Source of the DNA: Homarus americanus
Taxonomy: Eukaryota; Arthropoda; Malacostraca; Decapoda; Nephropidae
Assembly: GCF_018991925.1 (NCBI RefSeq)
Contig: NW_024725489.1
Location: 3,951,738-4,015,737 of the forward strand
DNA length: 64,000 bases
Reading direction: 5' to 3'
Shown here: one piece after another, positions 1 through 14,710 of the stretch
Position numbering within the stretch: the first letter of the stretch is position 1
Layout of the letters: the number at the start of each line of letters is the position of its first letter
The notes under the pieces: model-generated
What the model saw: the letters and a program-made list of their open reading frames with translations, nothing else
Told to the model about the DNA's origin: nothing
The model's database searches: none
Position numbers and translations under genes: made by a program

Positions 1-1882
<1,882 letters not shown>

Positions 1883-2325
1883 GCGGCCCGGGGAGGTCAT
1901 GGTCGTGTGGGCCCCCAGAGCTGACGCCCGGCCCGCTCCTCCCATCCGGAGATCCAGGCGGGGGGCGTCTCCCAGGGGCCCCACACCCCGTCCTCACACA
2001 CTCGACACCTACTACCGGGGCTATCCACACACCCACTGTCTGTGACCCCATTAACGTCATCCAAGTGCCTGCACCAGCCACTGTTGCCTGTCAGAGCGGA
2101 GGCTTCACCATGACTGTGGGTATGGGCGGGGGCGAAGCCTGTGTATGCCCTCACTGTGGCAAGTGTTTAAGGGACAAGTACAAAGTACGACGACACATTG
2201 AGGACGTGCACACGCCCTCGTCTCACAGCCATCAGTGTACGCTGTGTCACCGCCACTACAAGACTCGCAACACCCTCCAGAACCACATGAGCATCTACCA
2301 CAGGCAACCCAGGAGACCCCGCTGA
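1883..2325 (+). CDS. Alternative terminal exon A: paired C2H2 zinc fingers
   Basis: The acceptor 'tcctccttacag' ends at 1882, and the exon opens with two bases (GC) that complete a codon begun upstream (phase 1), ending in TGA at 2325. It adds 147 residues. Residues 1-88 are a Gly/Pro/Thr-rich linker. Finger 1 (89-110) starts CPHCGKCLRDKYKVRRHIED and finger 2 (119-140) starts CTLCHRHYKTRNTLQNHMSI; both fit C-x2-C-x12-H-x4-H with an 8-residue linker. There is no usable start codon of its own, so it should be translated only as the C-terminus of a longer protein. By family knowledge (lola, Broad), such exons give each isoform a distinct DNA-binding specificity in the nucleus. I saw no AATAAA close downstream. 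The finger assignment is firm; the parent gene is inferred. Confidence 0.88.
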
Positions 2326-2954
2326 CCCACGCCCACCCCACAACACCACCCCACTACCCACCTACACCACCACACCACCACTCAGCTGCAACACCACTCT
2401 ACCAGCCACTTACAACACAACACCACCGGCCTTGTACACCACACCACCCACCTTCACCACCACAGTGCCACCTGACACTCCCACTACCATCACCAGCCAG
2501 ACTGACCTTCATGTACACGGTTGACTCAACTTCTTCGGGTCGGCAACACATTAACAATAGACACGAGACGAGGATTACTTCAGTCGAGGAAACTTTCACA
2601 GTGCTCACGAGGCCAAGGTTGATGGAGGACATCATCATAACAAGCACAAGGCCATGGCCACTCCAGGCGATGACACCAACTTAAACTTACAAGGCAGGTT
2701 GAAGTACCTTGGCATCCAGTTGGCAAACCGAAGTCGAAGTTTCAATATTAGTTATGTGTAGTCAAGATCATCTAAATACACTGCACATTATTTGTTCCCG
2801 TAAACAAATTTCCAGTTAATTTTGGAGTAGGTAATCAAATTAAGGACATTTCTATGTTGAGTACAAAATTGGTGGGGTGAATTCTAGAACACACTTAGGC
2901 AACACAAGGTAATTTAAATCAACATTAATCGTTTAGCTGGCGCGACACAGTTTA

Positions 2955-3050
<96 letters not shown>

Positions 3051-3299
3051 GAGAGCCCTGACGCCTTAGATCCACCAGTACCGAATTCTATGACTAAACT
3101 TAACCTCATAAAGAATGTAGTGTTAGAGGTGAACAGAACAGGAGGTTTGGAATGTAGGGGAGGAAGTGTTTACCCAGGCAGTGTGGTCCATGGCTTATGA
3201 TGGCCGATAATATGTTACGTAGACGCCCTGCAGGTGTAATGAATACTGTACGCTGCGCTGCTGTTAGTGTCTTACTTGAATGTGAGGCTTTGACCAGAT

Positions 3300-3359
<60 letters not shown>

Positions 3360-5523
3360 GCCTGACACACTTTATGTTTACACGGTTTAGTCAATATTTC
3401 ATACGCATATCAGCTTCACATTAAAAACCCTAATTAGTATGTTAAAATACTGGGCGCAGGGTATACACTTATATTGCAAGAAACTGCTGGTTTAAAGTGA
3501 CATGTTTTTGTACTTGTGCCTGACAGTGACAAATATCATACCAGGTGCCAGGCAAAGGCAGATGCTTTAAGTCCTGAACTTCCCGAGAGGCTCTTCACAG
3601 CTAGAACACTCACCGTAGGCCCAGACATGACCAGGATGTGTCCTCCCGCACCTGCAATTTATCAGCGCAGTAATACACTTTCACAGCTCAATTATTCTTC
3701 AGTGCTGCAATGTTTGTTGGACGCTGACTGGTGTTTGAGGTGACCGTCAGCTTTAGCAACCTTAAAGTGTCTTCCGAGTATTATGGTGCATCACTCGTTG
3801 CCTCACAGTTACTTCAGGTGTCTAGTCAACACTTTGTGGTGGGTTGGGTGTGAACCATAGGAGACCAGTAGAGGACACATGATGCAGAAATTACTAAGAC
3901 ATTAGCTGAAATAGATCATCAGTTGCTGTCTAGAGAGAGAGAGAGAGATGGCGGGAATTGTACAGTATATTATGTCAAAACTTAATACGAAGTTTCTTTG
4001 GGAAGTAATTGATTAGTCCCCAGCTGTATAGATGAGGGTAATTAGTTAAGTGGTAATGGCCGAGTGGGAGTCTGGTGACGAAGGTTAGCATGTCGGGTGC
4101 CAGGTGTAATAGGACACGGGGACCTCACCTTCACAGGGAACACCTTGTTGTTTTACTGACCTTTCCCTCGAGCCTTCAACATTGTATACATCACACATAC
4201 AGTACACATTCTTCAGTAGGAATCATTCGTCTGGCTGTACTGAGTATCATCCCGTGAGGCGGTCTAGTGTGCTCCAGTTGCCGACGACGTCTTGATCACT
4301 CGCGTATGAATTAATGCTATTACAACAAAGGTAAACATTTGAGAGAGCAGGATACCCACCAGCACACCACGTCACCCACAGCCACGACTACCACACTCCT
4401 CTTTCCCAGCGTCTCCCCTTTGGAGTGGGTCTGTCACACACACACACACTTCTCTGCCACTCCACAGGCCTCCTCCTCCTCCCCCACCTGGGCCGTTCCT
4501 CTGTCACTGGCATCCCTCCGCTATTTTCCCAGGTATTCTTTGCGTCTCCTCCTCCTGCCCTTCTCTCGTTACCAGCCCTTCCTCCTCCTCCTCCTCCTCT
4601 GTTCGATGTGCACCTCCTCCTACTCACCTCCGTGTACTTCCAACTACCATACTACGTCACCTCTACCACATCCTGACTATCTCTACCACACCCTGATCGC
4701 CACCACTACCTTATTTTGACCGCCACCACTACCACATTCTGACCACCATCTCACCACATCCTGACCATCCCTACCACATTCTGACCACCATCTCTACCAC
4801 ATCCTGACCATCCCTACCACATTCTGACCACCACCCCTACCACATTCTGAGCAACACCTCTACCACATTCTGACCACCACCTCTACCACATCCTGACTAC
4901 CTCTACCACTCTACCTTAACCCTCTCGAAGATTGTGGTTGTCCTTGGGTAGGGTGGTGACTGTAGGTAGTGTAGGGTGGTGACTGTAGGTAGTGTAGGGT
5001 GGTGACTGTAGGTAGTGTAGGGTGGTGACTGTAGGTAGTGTAGGGTGGTGACTGTAGGTAGTGTAGGGTGGTGACTGTAGGTAGTGTAGGGTGGTGACTG
5101 TAGGTAGTGTAGGGTGGTGACTGTAGGTAGTGTAGGGTGGTGACTGTAGGTAGTGTAGGGTGGTGACTGTAGCAGCAGGAGGCGGGAGGTGTAAGTCATT
5201 AAGAGGTTGGGAAGGAAAGGGATGGCGTGAGAGAGAGAGAGAGAGAGAGAGGGAGGGAGTGTGGTGGTCCTCTGACACATGTATGGTTCACGTTGTGGTT
5301 ATGTATGAATCCTGTTTGTGTTTACTGGGTCAGCTGTTAGGGGTCGCTTGTTGCCCCGTCACCACCATCGACCTCATACTATTTTACTTCTTATTTTCTC
5401 TCCTGTCTTAACTGTTTTTCCCTCATCTTTATATCTAAGAGTAATGTGTGTTGAGTGGTGTGCGTGTGATGTTGCTCTCGGTGACTGTTTGCTCTGACTG
5501 GGGCGCTGTCTCTTCTGTTGCAG
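2326..5523. other. Intronic/UTR stretch with simple repeats
   Basis: This holds a Pro/Thr-codon-like CCA-rich run just after exon A (2326-2500, probably 3' UTR), (GT)n at 2957-3048, (CA)n at 3302-3356, and a pyrimidine-rich stretch (4340-4640) running into degenerate 'accacattctgacca' repeats (4670-4910). A 23-nt minisatellite follows. No exon is supported. Confidence 0.6.
4940..5172. repeat. 23-nt minisatellite (tagggtggtgactgtaggtagtg)
   Basis: About ten nearly perfect tandem copies of a 23-nt unit lie immediately downstream of the degenerate CCACATT-rich repeats. Long open frames on the minus strand are a by-product of the unit. Confidence 0.95.
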
Positions 5524-5726
5524 AGTGGGTGCGGTGCGGCCAGTGCAACAAGGTGCTTGGTGGGCGGCGCAGCCTCAAGCAGCACATAGCTTGTGTTCAC
5601 GCCCCCGCCTCCCCTGGGTACCAGTGCAAATATTGTCATAAAGTCTATAAAAACAAGCATACACTGTTTAGTCACGTGAGCCAGTACCACAGATACACCA
5701 ACGTGGCCCCCAGCGCTGCCCAGTAG
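5524..5726 (+). CDS. Alternative terminal exon B: paired C2H2 zinc fingers
   Basis: The acceptor 'ctcttctgttgcag' ends at 5523; the exon opens AG|TGG|GTG (phase 1) and stops at TAG 5726. It adds only 67 residues, with finger 1 starting at residue 5 (CGQCNKVLGGRRSLKQHIAC) and finger 2 at 35 (CKYCHKVYKNKHTLFSHVSQ), leaving an 11-residue tail. The fingers follow the C-x2-C-x12-H-x4-H spacing of the other exons with an 8-residue linker. In place of the common NKYNL core of finger 1 it has GRRSL, so its DNA-contact residues differ. An AATAAA at 5962 gives a short 3' UTR. This is a compact example of the family; expression is not shown by sequence alone. Confidence 0.88.
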
Positions 5727-5961
5727 TTGTGGCCCCGACCGTCACCCACACTCGCTCTCTCTAGTCAACCCTACACAGTAGCCGCTACACTATTGCTCAA
5801 CCATATTACATACTTGGAAATTCTGCCGTGGTTATTATACTTAAAGAGCCTCATTCAGTTTCCATCTAATTTGCTGAGAGCAGGACTTTGAAGTGCCCCC
5901 TTTTTTGTATGTGAAGAACATGTGCCAAATTGTGATCTTGTTATGTATTCTTGGCAGTGAT

Positions 5962-5967
5962 AATAAA
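5962..5967 (+). promoter_or_regulatory. Polyadenylation signal AATAAA for exon B
   Basis: A canonical hexamer lies 236 nt after the exon B stop codon and supports B being a true terminal exon. Confidence 0.65.
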
Positions 5968-6354
5968 GAGATGATGTCTATTACGTATTTATCTTAACCT
6001 TTCTTACTGTGTTCATTTTTTTTCTGGCAATCTGAAGATATTCAGAGATTGGATTTATTGTTATTGTCATAGGATGAGTTTGTGGTGTGTATATGAAGTA
6101 AAATGTGTCTCTGGGAGGTGGTGACATGTGTCAGGTAGAGTGTGTGGTAGACGGAGATATGTTGTCCAGAGTCGTCACTTGTCCATCAGGCTATTGGCAG
6201 GGTCGCTCTAGTCACATTCCTCAGTTGATCCTCTATTGAAGTTTGGTTGGTTGGGTTGATGGATTTGCCTGTGGGTGTGGTGATGGTGGTGGTGTAGCGG
6301 TGGAGGTAGTGAGAGTGTCAGCAGTGCACTCATCGCGGTGTTGTATCGTTGCAG

Positions 6355-6512
6355 GGATGCCGACCACCCCCATGCGCAGTCCACTTGTGTACATACCGGT
6401 GCTGTGTCCCTTCTGTGGCAAGAAAATCAGTAACAAGTACAATCTGAAGACCCACGTGCGTACCATGCACCCGGAAACCCTGGAGGCTGTGACGACAGTG
6501 CAGGAGATGTAG
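6355..6512 (+). CDS. Alternative terminal exon C: single C2H2 finger
   Basis: The acceptor 'gtatcgttgcag' ends at 6354; the exon opens GG|ATG|CCG (phase 1) and stops at TAG 6512. It adds 52 residues. One finger (18-39) starts CPFCGKKISNKYNLKTHVRT and is typical of finger 1 elsewhere in the locus, including the NKYNLKTH core. The second finger is absent: 13 residues after the last histidine the frame ends, and no finger is visible in any frame before exon D. Single-finger isoforms are known for lola, so this may be functional; alternatively the second finger was lost. I saw no nearby AATAAA. Confidence 0.8.
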
Positions 6513-6883
6513 ACAGCAGCGTGAGGCCCTATGGAGGGCCAGCAGGGCGGTCCATCTCCCACTCTTGTTACCTTAACCTACACACACCTGCCTGGCTAAC
6601 ACTAATGTTGAGGGAAGACGCTTTTCTCAGTACTGTACACGGGGTAGAGGCCATGTGTCGCCTCGCAAATGGATCATACACCGATCAAATAAGATTTAGT
6701 AGTGTAGATTATTTATTTTAGAATATTGTTCATGATCAAAACTTTCTTACAAAATCCAACAGTAGCGTAAGTAGTTAGCTTTGCAGTTTGCTCCCTGTTG
6801 TGTTTCTGTTGTTTGTTGATGAAGTAATGGGTGTGTCACGGGTGTAGAGGAGCAGCGCTTACGGCGTGTTGTCTTTGTTGCAG

Positions 6884-7527
6884 GGGCGCGGGCGTGGGTG
6901 GTGGGCGGGGGTGGGGCGGTGTCGTGCCCGGTGTGTGGGAAGCGGCTCAGCAACAAGTACAACCTGCGCATCCACGTGAGGGACAAACACGAGACCCAGG
7001 AAGGTTCCCGCCCCACTTGTGCCACCTGCTGCCGCACCTTCAAGAACGCCAACAGCCTCCGTGTCCACGCCATCAAGCAGCACGGCCATGTCAGCAACAG
7101 ACGGAGGCTGAGGGCCATGTACCACAACAGTGTGGGGGGCGTGCCCACAGCCTCGCCCACTACCCCACCTGCCTCCCACCCTCTCTCACACCTGCCCAAC
7201 ACCACACCTCACTACCTGGACCACTACTCCCACGTTCTGGCCCACACCCACCAGGGAGACCGCCCCCGCCTCAACCTCTGTGAGGACGGCGACCTCCCCT
7301 TCACCTCCCATTTAGTGGCCTCAACACACACCTCGCCCGCCGTGGCCTCATCACACACCTCGCCCATCGTGGCCTCCTCACACAACTCAGCAGTGGTGGG
7401 GTCCTCACACGCTTCAGCCGTGGTGGGGTCCTCCCATGCAGCATTAGGCCTCTGTGATGAGAGCGGCCCGTGCCTCACCTCGCCTACATTCCGAGACACC
7501 AACTTAAATCCCCACAAAGGATCTTAG
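6884..7527 (+). CDS. Alternative terminal exon D: paired C2H2 fingers with Ser/His repeat tail
   Basis: The acceptor 'gtctttgttgcag' ends at 6883; the exon opens GG|GCG|CGG (phase 1) and stops at TAG 7527, giving 214 residues, the longest of the set. Finger 1 (15-36) starts CPVCGKRLSNKYNLRIHVRD and finger 2 (46-67) starts CATCCRTFKNANSLRVHAIK, with a 9-residue linker. The tail is Pro/His/Ser-rich. Around residues 144-187 it has about five imperfect copies of an 11-residue unit of the form S-S-H-x-S-x-x-V-[AV]-x, a protein-level minisatellite. The exon is markedly GC-rich compared with its flanks, as expected for coding sequence. No canonical AATAAA was noticed in the next 300 nt. Confidence 0.88.
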
Positions 7528-8361
7528 GCACCCGGGACACTCAAACACACCTCCCTCCCGCCCGCCTCACACGCGGTCAACAGTATTTTTATGACAGTAA
7601 AATTGTAAGGAGTAATCAGATGACATTGACCATGTTAGGATGATAATCAGGGACCTGTCATTCTCTTGGTTTTTAACAGCATCATTGTATAAAGTTTTGC
7701 TTCCTAGACATATCGATTTAGTTTACACATTAATTTCGGATCTATTCTAGATTCGTAAAATGTACTGTATACATTTTTATAGTAAACTCTTTTAAGTATG
7801 TTATGTTTAATATTGATCCTATCATATTGTATGACAGCGCACGTCACATGGCTGGTCCAATAATACAAGATTATATGTGTACTGAACCGTTACCTCCACT
7901 AATGTTTTATATATACAATAAGAGTATACAAGGTATGTGAAGCAGTTGTTAGTGACAGGTGTTAGTCATCCATCCATAATTCTTAACTGATTGATGCAAC
8001 ATTGATACTCGCATTTCTCCGCTGTGCATCCTGCCTTTACTCAGGTGTTGACACCATAAAGAATAAGTTTTGAGACATGTTCAATGATGATGGGGTAAAC
8101 ATGATGATGAAGTAGAGACTTACTGCTAAGTAGAATCCACCTCTCAACCAGATTATAAAGTGTCACCTTGGTGTGTTCATAAGTCTAGACACGAGCAGGA
8201 CGTCAAAAGTGTGCACGATTAGACATACGAATACACACACTTGTTATGTAAAACAGAAGAGAGGAATGTTGTGGCCCTTGGCGTAAGTACTGTACTGTAC
8301 ATTGGTTAAGTCAAAGTTGGTTTCAGTTGTGTCGCACACAGGTCCTGCATCACACACACAC

Positions 8362-8583
<222 letters not shown>

Positions 8584-9450
8584 GGTGTCAGTTTTTTTTA
8601 AGAAGGGAGAATGACATTGGAAGAACACATTGCAGATTTAAATGATAATTTGTTGGTTAACACGTGTGTAGTTGATTGAGCGGGTGATAATGACCTGTAT
8701 ATATTAGGTAGCTGTGTGTGGGGGGGGGTACTGTGTGGCTACCCGCCGCTATCCTTCACTGTTGTTGTCAACTGATCCTGTAGTAGTGGTCTTACCAGTG
8801 ACTCGTCAACCATCCCACTTCCTGCTAACACGAGGCTACGGAGACATATCTTGCTATTTAAAAAAAAATGCCATTTCAATACAGTACAGTACAGCATAGT
8901 ATAATTAACGATTCTTTTTCTAATACAATACATTCAACGTTGTAGTAATTATAGGTGATTCAGTCTATAACTTTATGATTTTTATCCCTTGGCCCAGAGA
9001 GGTGGGGATATGTACGACCGGTGAGTGTGTTTGTCATGGAAAGTTGCCAGTAAAGATAATTTACAAAATCAACTCACTCGCCAGCTTTCAGCAGAATTTG
9101 ACAACCCTTGGTGGAGACGAGTGAGTGTACAGGAGGATAATTATGTCTTCTTGTGCTGACTTGTTGTGACCCATGTTTTACTCCCGAGTGGGCCCTTGAG
9201 TTATAGTTCTCGCCCTTAACTTAAGATGGGTTATGGGTTTAGAAAGTCCCTATTGATTATTGGGTCAAATCAAAGGTTAAGATCACAGATGATGTTTATG
9301 TGTTCATCTGTTTGACGAAGGTTCCAGCAGTGAGTGGCGTGATCTGGTAATTGTTTCCAGGCAAGACAATGTATTGTATGACAGGCCAACCCCACCAGCC
9401 TATTGCGCCACATTGATGGTACTATGTTTCATCTGACTCAGGCGGTCGCT

Positions 9451-9488
<38 letters not shown>

Positions 9489-11236
9489 TTTTAATCGTGG
9501 CCTCCAGCCTCCCCCAATAGCCACACCTACTACTACTACTACTACTACTTATATGTAACAGTATTTCACCGTGGTAGGAGTACACAGCCTCCTGCACCAC
9601 GCCCTTTCACCCTCAAAACTATTACACGTATGTTCTTATGAGACATTTCTATAATAAACAATTTTACCAACATTGAAATTCGCTTGCCATTGGATCTTAT
9701 GTTATGGTATACAGTATAAGGAAATATACTGTGCGGTATATGAGTTCAAGGCTCGAGGGACCACCTAGTTATTTAATGTCTTATAATACAAACATGGGGC
9801 GAAGGTACAGTACTAGGCGATAATGGAAGCGGTTAAAGCGTCACTGGGTCTGTATATTAAAGTATGACGACATGAAACTTTCCAATCGGGAATGTTGTGA
9901 GAACTGAAGGTATCTGACAGACAGGAAGGACGGTAATAGTGGCGCAACATAAAGGGCATAAGTGACTGGAAAGTGCAACTACAACAAGTCGACAATTCAC
10001 ACATACTTGCTTACACAGTTGAACCTTTACCTCCTGGGTTATAAAAAAACGCTACAAATTAGTTCGGTGTGTGCACTTAACTCGTCCAGTTCATTCACGT
10101 TAGCATTATCACACTCGACCCTCCAGTTTCTTGCATGAAACTGTACTTAGCGTCAGACAAGTTTAGAGGGTAATGTGTGCCGACCTCTAATATAAAGTCT
10201 ACCTGTGTTCCCTCCTGCTAGAGAAGTGTCTTATACGTCTGAGTTACATAAATGATAGAAATTGTCTTTGTTTTTTATACAGATCTCGACTGAAACACTG
10301 GTTATATACTGTGCGGAAATAGGTTTCACGAAACACTATCCCATGTTAGCTGGTGTGTTGTGGAAGAGAAGGAGGAGCTGTTGTTACTACTCGGGTGAAG
10401 ACATTGTCGAGTTAATTATGTGTGTAGTTCAGTGGGCTTAACAGATGGTCTCCTCTGGCAGTACCCCTGTAACTGTGCCTCGCTACTTACACCAACTGTA
10501 ATTTCATACGAAATAAGTACAGTGCATTTATGTTTGTATTTATGTATACTCCATAGAAAATTGTGTTTCCTCGCAGACTATGTTCCAAATTAGTAAATGT
10601 GAGGTCCCGGTAGTAAAAGATGCACCATATCACATGTTAATCTGTTCAGGTGCCTCGGTTGGTGAGGGGCCCAACAGGGCGTTGTCCCTCAGTCCTGTTT
10701 TGTCCTCGTTCCTCACTCCCATCTTCTCTATTTACCCTCATAAGGAAGTGGAGCTGACCACGGACGTAATGACCATACTGTATACTTAAAAAAGGAATGT
10801 TGTGATACATACACATGGTAATGATACATACATGTCATGAGAGGTATTGTGTTAAAGGTAAAGAGAAGGATTGAACAAAATTACTAAAAATGAAAACGAA
10901 AGGATTTAAGTAAGTTTGTTGTTAGGTGGCAACGTGTTGACGCAGACCATGTTTCTAGGTCATCACCTTGGCAGAGAGGAGGAGAATGACCAGTGTGTTG
11001 AAGACACCGCGAGGTGTACAGTAAGCTGGAGGTGAATTACCCATTGGAGGTTAATGAGACAAACTTCTCTGTCTGCTGGGCGATACAATGCAAGAGTTAA
11101 CCTAATTGGCTAAGGTAGAATTAGTAATTTTCTTGTTATCCTCTATATAAAACTTATATTCTAGCAACACGACGAAAGAAACAGATGTCTATAATGACTC
11201 ATATAGGGAGGCTTATTAGTGGTGAGGAGGGGTGAC

Positions 11237-11277
11237 CACCATGGAGGTATAATAGGGCCTATTATACCTCCATGGTG
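11237..11277. repeat. Perfect 41-nt palindrome
   Basis: The arms 'caccatggaggtataatagg' (11237-11256) and its exact reverse complement (11258-11277) are separated by a single G. It could extrude a cruciform or form an RNA hairpin; no element boundaries were identified. Confidence 0.9.
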
Positions 11278-11894
11278 AGCACAGGCCGTGGTGTAAGACT
11301 GGCGGCCGTCCGTCTATGTTAACACCGTAACCAAGAACAAATATGAAGTGAAAGTAAGTAAATATGTTGTAAGGTATGTAGGTTCATCATAACATCCCAA
11401 ACGAGTTCAGTAATCAGTAATATCCGTCATCATTATCCAGAGTTACGGCTCCTAAATATTTGATGCTGCACGGTGGGGGATTTAACGACTCACCTGTATG
11501 TACTTGTTTCACATTCATTTATACCATGACAGTGGATTGTGTTGACAGTATGTGTGTATGTACAGGGTTATGTATGCATGAATAAGTGTTTGTGGTCATA
11601 AGTAGAAGGAAGACGTTTGTGACCTAAAGAAGATATCAAATGTACGAGTACGTTGTGTGATTAAAAATGAGTTACAGTGTTTAATATGGTTAAAAGAAAT
11701 GGCAGCTTGGGGTGTCAGGGGAGTGAAAAACTGGCAAAATAACCGATTTTTTTAAGAGGGAAATGATTGACGGGTGTGTGTGTGTGTGTTACTCGGCAGG
11801 TAGAAATGTACGTTGTGTTAGAAGGTCGGTTTATAAGGTAGTAGGAAGGCTGGGAGAGAATGATTGTGGTGTAAGTTTCAATCGTGTGGAATAG

Positions 11895-13120
11895 AATCTA
11901 GAGTGTGTGCACCACCGAGTCTTGTCTATCTAGAGTGTGTGTGCACCACCGAGTCTTGCCCATCTAGAGTGTGTGCACCACCGAGTCTTGTCTATCTAGA
12001 GTGTGTGTGCACCACCGAGTCTTGCCCATCTAGAGTGTGTGCACCACCGAGTCTTGCCCATCTAGAGTGTGTGCACCACCGAGTCTTGTCTATCTAGAGT
12101 GTGTGTGCACCACCGAGTCTTGCCCATCTAGAGTGTGTGCACCACCGAGTCTTGTCCATCTAGAGTGTGTGCACCACCGAGTCTTGTCCACCTAGAGAGT
12201 GTGTGCACCACCGGGTCTTGTCCATCTAGAGAGTGTGCACCACCGAGTCTTGTCCATCTAGAGTGTGTGTGCACCGCCGGGTCTAGTCCACCTAGAGAGT
12301 GTGTGCACCGCCGGGTCTTGCCCATCTAGAGTGTGTGCACCACCGAGTCTTGTCTAGAGAGTGTGTGCACCGCCGGTCTTGTCCACATAGAGTGTGTGTG
12401 CACCGCCTGGTCTTGTCCACCTAGAGTGTGTGTGCACCGCCGGGTCTTGTCCACCTAGAGTGTGTGCACCGCCGGGTCTTGTCCACCAGAGTGTGTGTGC
12501 CCCGCCGTGTCTTGTCCGCCTGGGTGTGTGTGCACCACCGAGTCTTGTCCACCCAGAGAGTGTGTGCACCGCCGGGTCTTGTCCACCAGAGAGTGTGTGC
12601 ACCGCCGGGTCTTGTCCACCTAGAGTGTGTGTGCCCTGCCGGGTCTTGTCCACCCAGAGTGTGTGTGCACCACCGAGTCTTGTCCACCCGAGTGTGTGTC
12701 GGGTCTTGTCCACCATTGTCCACCTAGAGTGTGTGCACCGCCGGGTCTTGTCCACCTAGAGTGTGTGTGCACCGCCGGGTCTTGTCCACCTAGAGTGTGT
12801 GTGCACCGCCGGGTCTTGTCCACCTAGAGTGTGTGTGTGCACCGCCGGGTCTTGTCCACCTAGAGTGTGCACACCCAGACCTGCCGGGTCTTGTCCACCC
12901 AGAGTGTGTGCACCGCCGGGTCTTGTCCACCCTAGAGTGTGTGTCTTGTCCACCTAGAGTGTGTGTGCCCCGCCGGGTCTTGTCCACCTAGAGTGTGTGT
13001 GCACCGCCGGGTCTTGTCCACCTAGAGTGTGTGTGCCCCGCCGGGTCTTGTCCACCTAGAGTGTGTGTGCACCGCCGGGTCTTGTCCACCTAGAGTGTGT
13101 GTGCCCCGCCGGGTCTAGTC
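11895..13120. repeat. 34-nt minisatellite, block 1
   Basis: The unit is 'tagagtgtgtgtgcaccg' followed by 'ccgggtcttgtccacc'. Roughly 36 copies are present. The left part carries a 'caccaccgagtcttg' variant and the right part a 'caccgccgggtcttg' variant, so sequence homogenises locally. Cys-rich open frames are artefacts. Confidence 0.95.
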
Positions 13121-13454
13121 ACAATAATAGTCGCCCCGGTATGTGAGGGACACAAAGTGTAAACAATCCTTGCCATTCACGCCATTTATTTTTCCGCTGG
13201 GGTTGGTGGTGGTGGTGGTGGGGGGGGTACTTAAAGCTTCAATGAGTGACGTCCTTCACCTCCTGCCTTACTCTTGGTGTGTTTGCAGGTTTATTATACT
13301 GCTTGACTGTGTATACATTTATTTTATACTTTGGGATGTTCAGTTTCCGTCATGTGGCACCGTAATTGGATGTGAGATTTGTGATGTGTGAGAATGTTTA
13401 CCTGATGACGTGGGTTTGTATGGTGTGTGGGGAGGTGCTGCCGCCACCACACCA

Positions 13455-13957
13455 CCTCACCTGTTACAACACTACCTGTAGCAGGACCCATGGTATGTAT
13501 CCTTCACCACAACACTGCCTGTAGCAGGACACAGTACATGTATCCTCCACCACAACACTACCTGTAGCAGGACACAGTGTATGTATCCTCCACCACAACA
13601 CTACCTGTAGCAGGACACCGTGTATGTATCCTCCACCACAACACTACCTGTAGCAGGACACAGTGTATGTATCCTCCACCACAACACTACCTGTAGCAGG
13701 ACACCGTGTATGTATCCTCCACCACAACACTACCTGTAGCAGGACACAGTGTATGTATCCTCCACCACAACACTGCCTGTAGCAGGACACAGTACATGTA
13801 TCCTCCACCACAACACTACCTGTAGCAGGACACAGTACATGTATCCTCCACCACAACACTACCTGTAGCAGGACACAGTACATGTATCCTCCACCACAAC
13901 ACTACCTGTAGCAGGACACAGTGTATGTATCCTCCACCACAACACTACCTGTAGCAC
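13455..13957. repeat. 43-nt minisatellite, block 1
   Basis: Tandem copies of 'accacaacactacctgtagc' followed by 'aggacacagtgtatgtatcctcc'. Variants carry 'cacagtacatg' or 'caccgtgtatg'. The array ends abruptly inside a unit at 'ctgtagcacttgtccacc', where the second copy of the 34-nt array begins. Confidence 0.93.
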
Positions 13958-13965
13958 TTGTCCAC

Positions 13966-14710
13966 CTAGAGAGTGTGTGCACCGCCGGGTCTTGTCACAC
14001 CTAGAGAGTGTGTGCACCGCCGGTCTTGTCCACATAGAGTGTGTGTGCACCGCCTGGTCTTGTCCACCTAGAGTGTGTGTGCACCGCCGGGTCTTGTCCA
14101 CCTAGAGTGTGTGCACCGCCGGGTCTTGTCCACCAGAGTGTGTGTGCCCCGCCGTGTCTTGTCCGCCTGGGTGTGTGTGCACCACCGAGTCTTGTCCACC
14201 CAGAGAGTGTGTGCACCGCCGGGTCTTGTCCACCAGAGAGTGTGTGCACCGCCGGGTCTTGTCCACCTAGAGTGTGTGTGCCCTGCCGGGTCTTGTCCAC
14301 CCAGAGTGTGTGTGCACCACCGAGTCTTGTCCACCCGAGTGTGTGTCGGGTCTTGTCCACCATTGTCCACCTAGAGTGTGTGCACCGCCGGGTCTTGTCC
14401 ACCTAGAGTGTGTGTGCACCGCCGGGTCTTGTCCACCTAGAGTGTGTGTGCACCGCCGGGTCTTGTCCACCTAGAGTGTGTGTGTGCACCGCCGGGTCTT
14501 GTCCACCTAGAGTGTGCACACCCAGACCTGCCGGGTCTTGTCCACCCAGAGTGTGTGCACCGCCGGGTCTTGTCCACCCTAGAGTGTGTGTGCACCGCCG
14601 GGTCTTGTCCACCTAGAGTGTGTGTGCCCCGCCGGGTCTTGTCCACCTAGAGTGTGTGTGCACCGCCGGGTCTTGTCCACCTAGAGTGTGTGTGCCCCGC
14701 CGGGTCTAGT
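13966..14710. repeat. 34-nt minisatellite, block 2
   Basis: This copies the right part of block 1 (from about 12363), including the same irregular units such as 'cacacccagacctgccggg'. It lies about 1.6 kb further on and is followed by the same spacer and 43-nt array, so the whole set is a tandem segmental duplication. Confidence 0.92.

Noticed and set aside
3516..3743. 75-codon + strand frame of normal composition after a possible acceptor at 3527
   Set aside because: The acceptor would be phase 2, unlike every terminal exon here; no domain is recognised and frames of this length are expected by chance.
4940..5172. CRISPR-like regular repeat array
   Set aside because: Units are contiguous with no unique spacers, and the DNA is eukaryotic; it is a minisatellite. 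The same applies to the other arrays.
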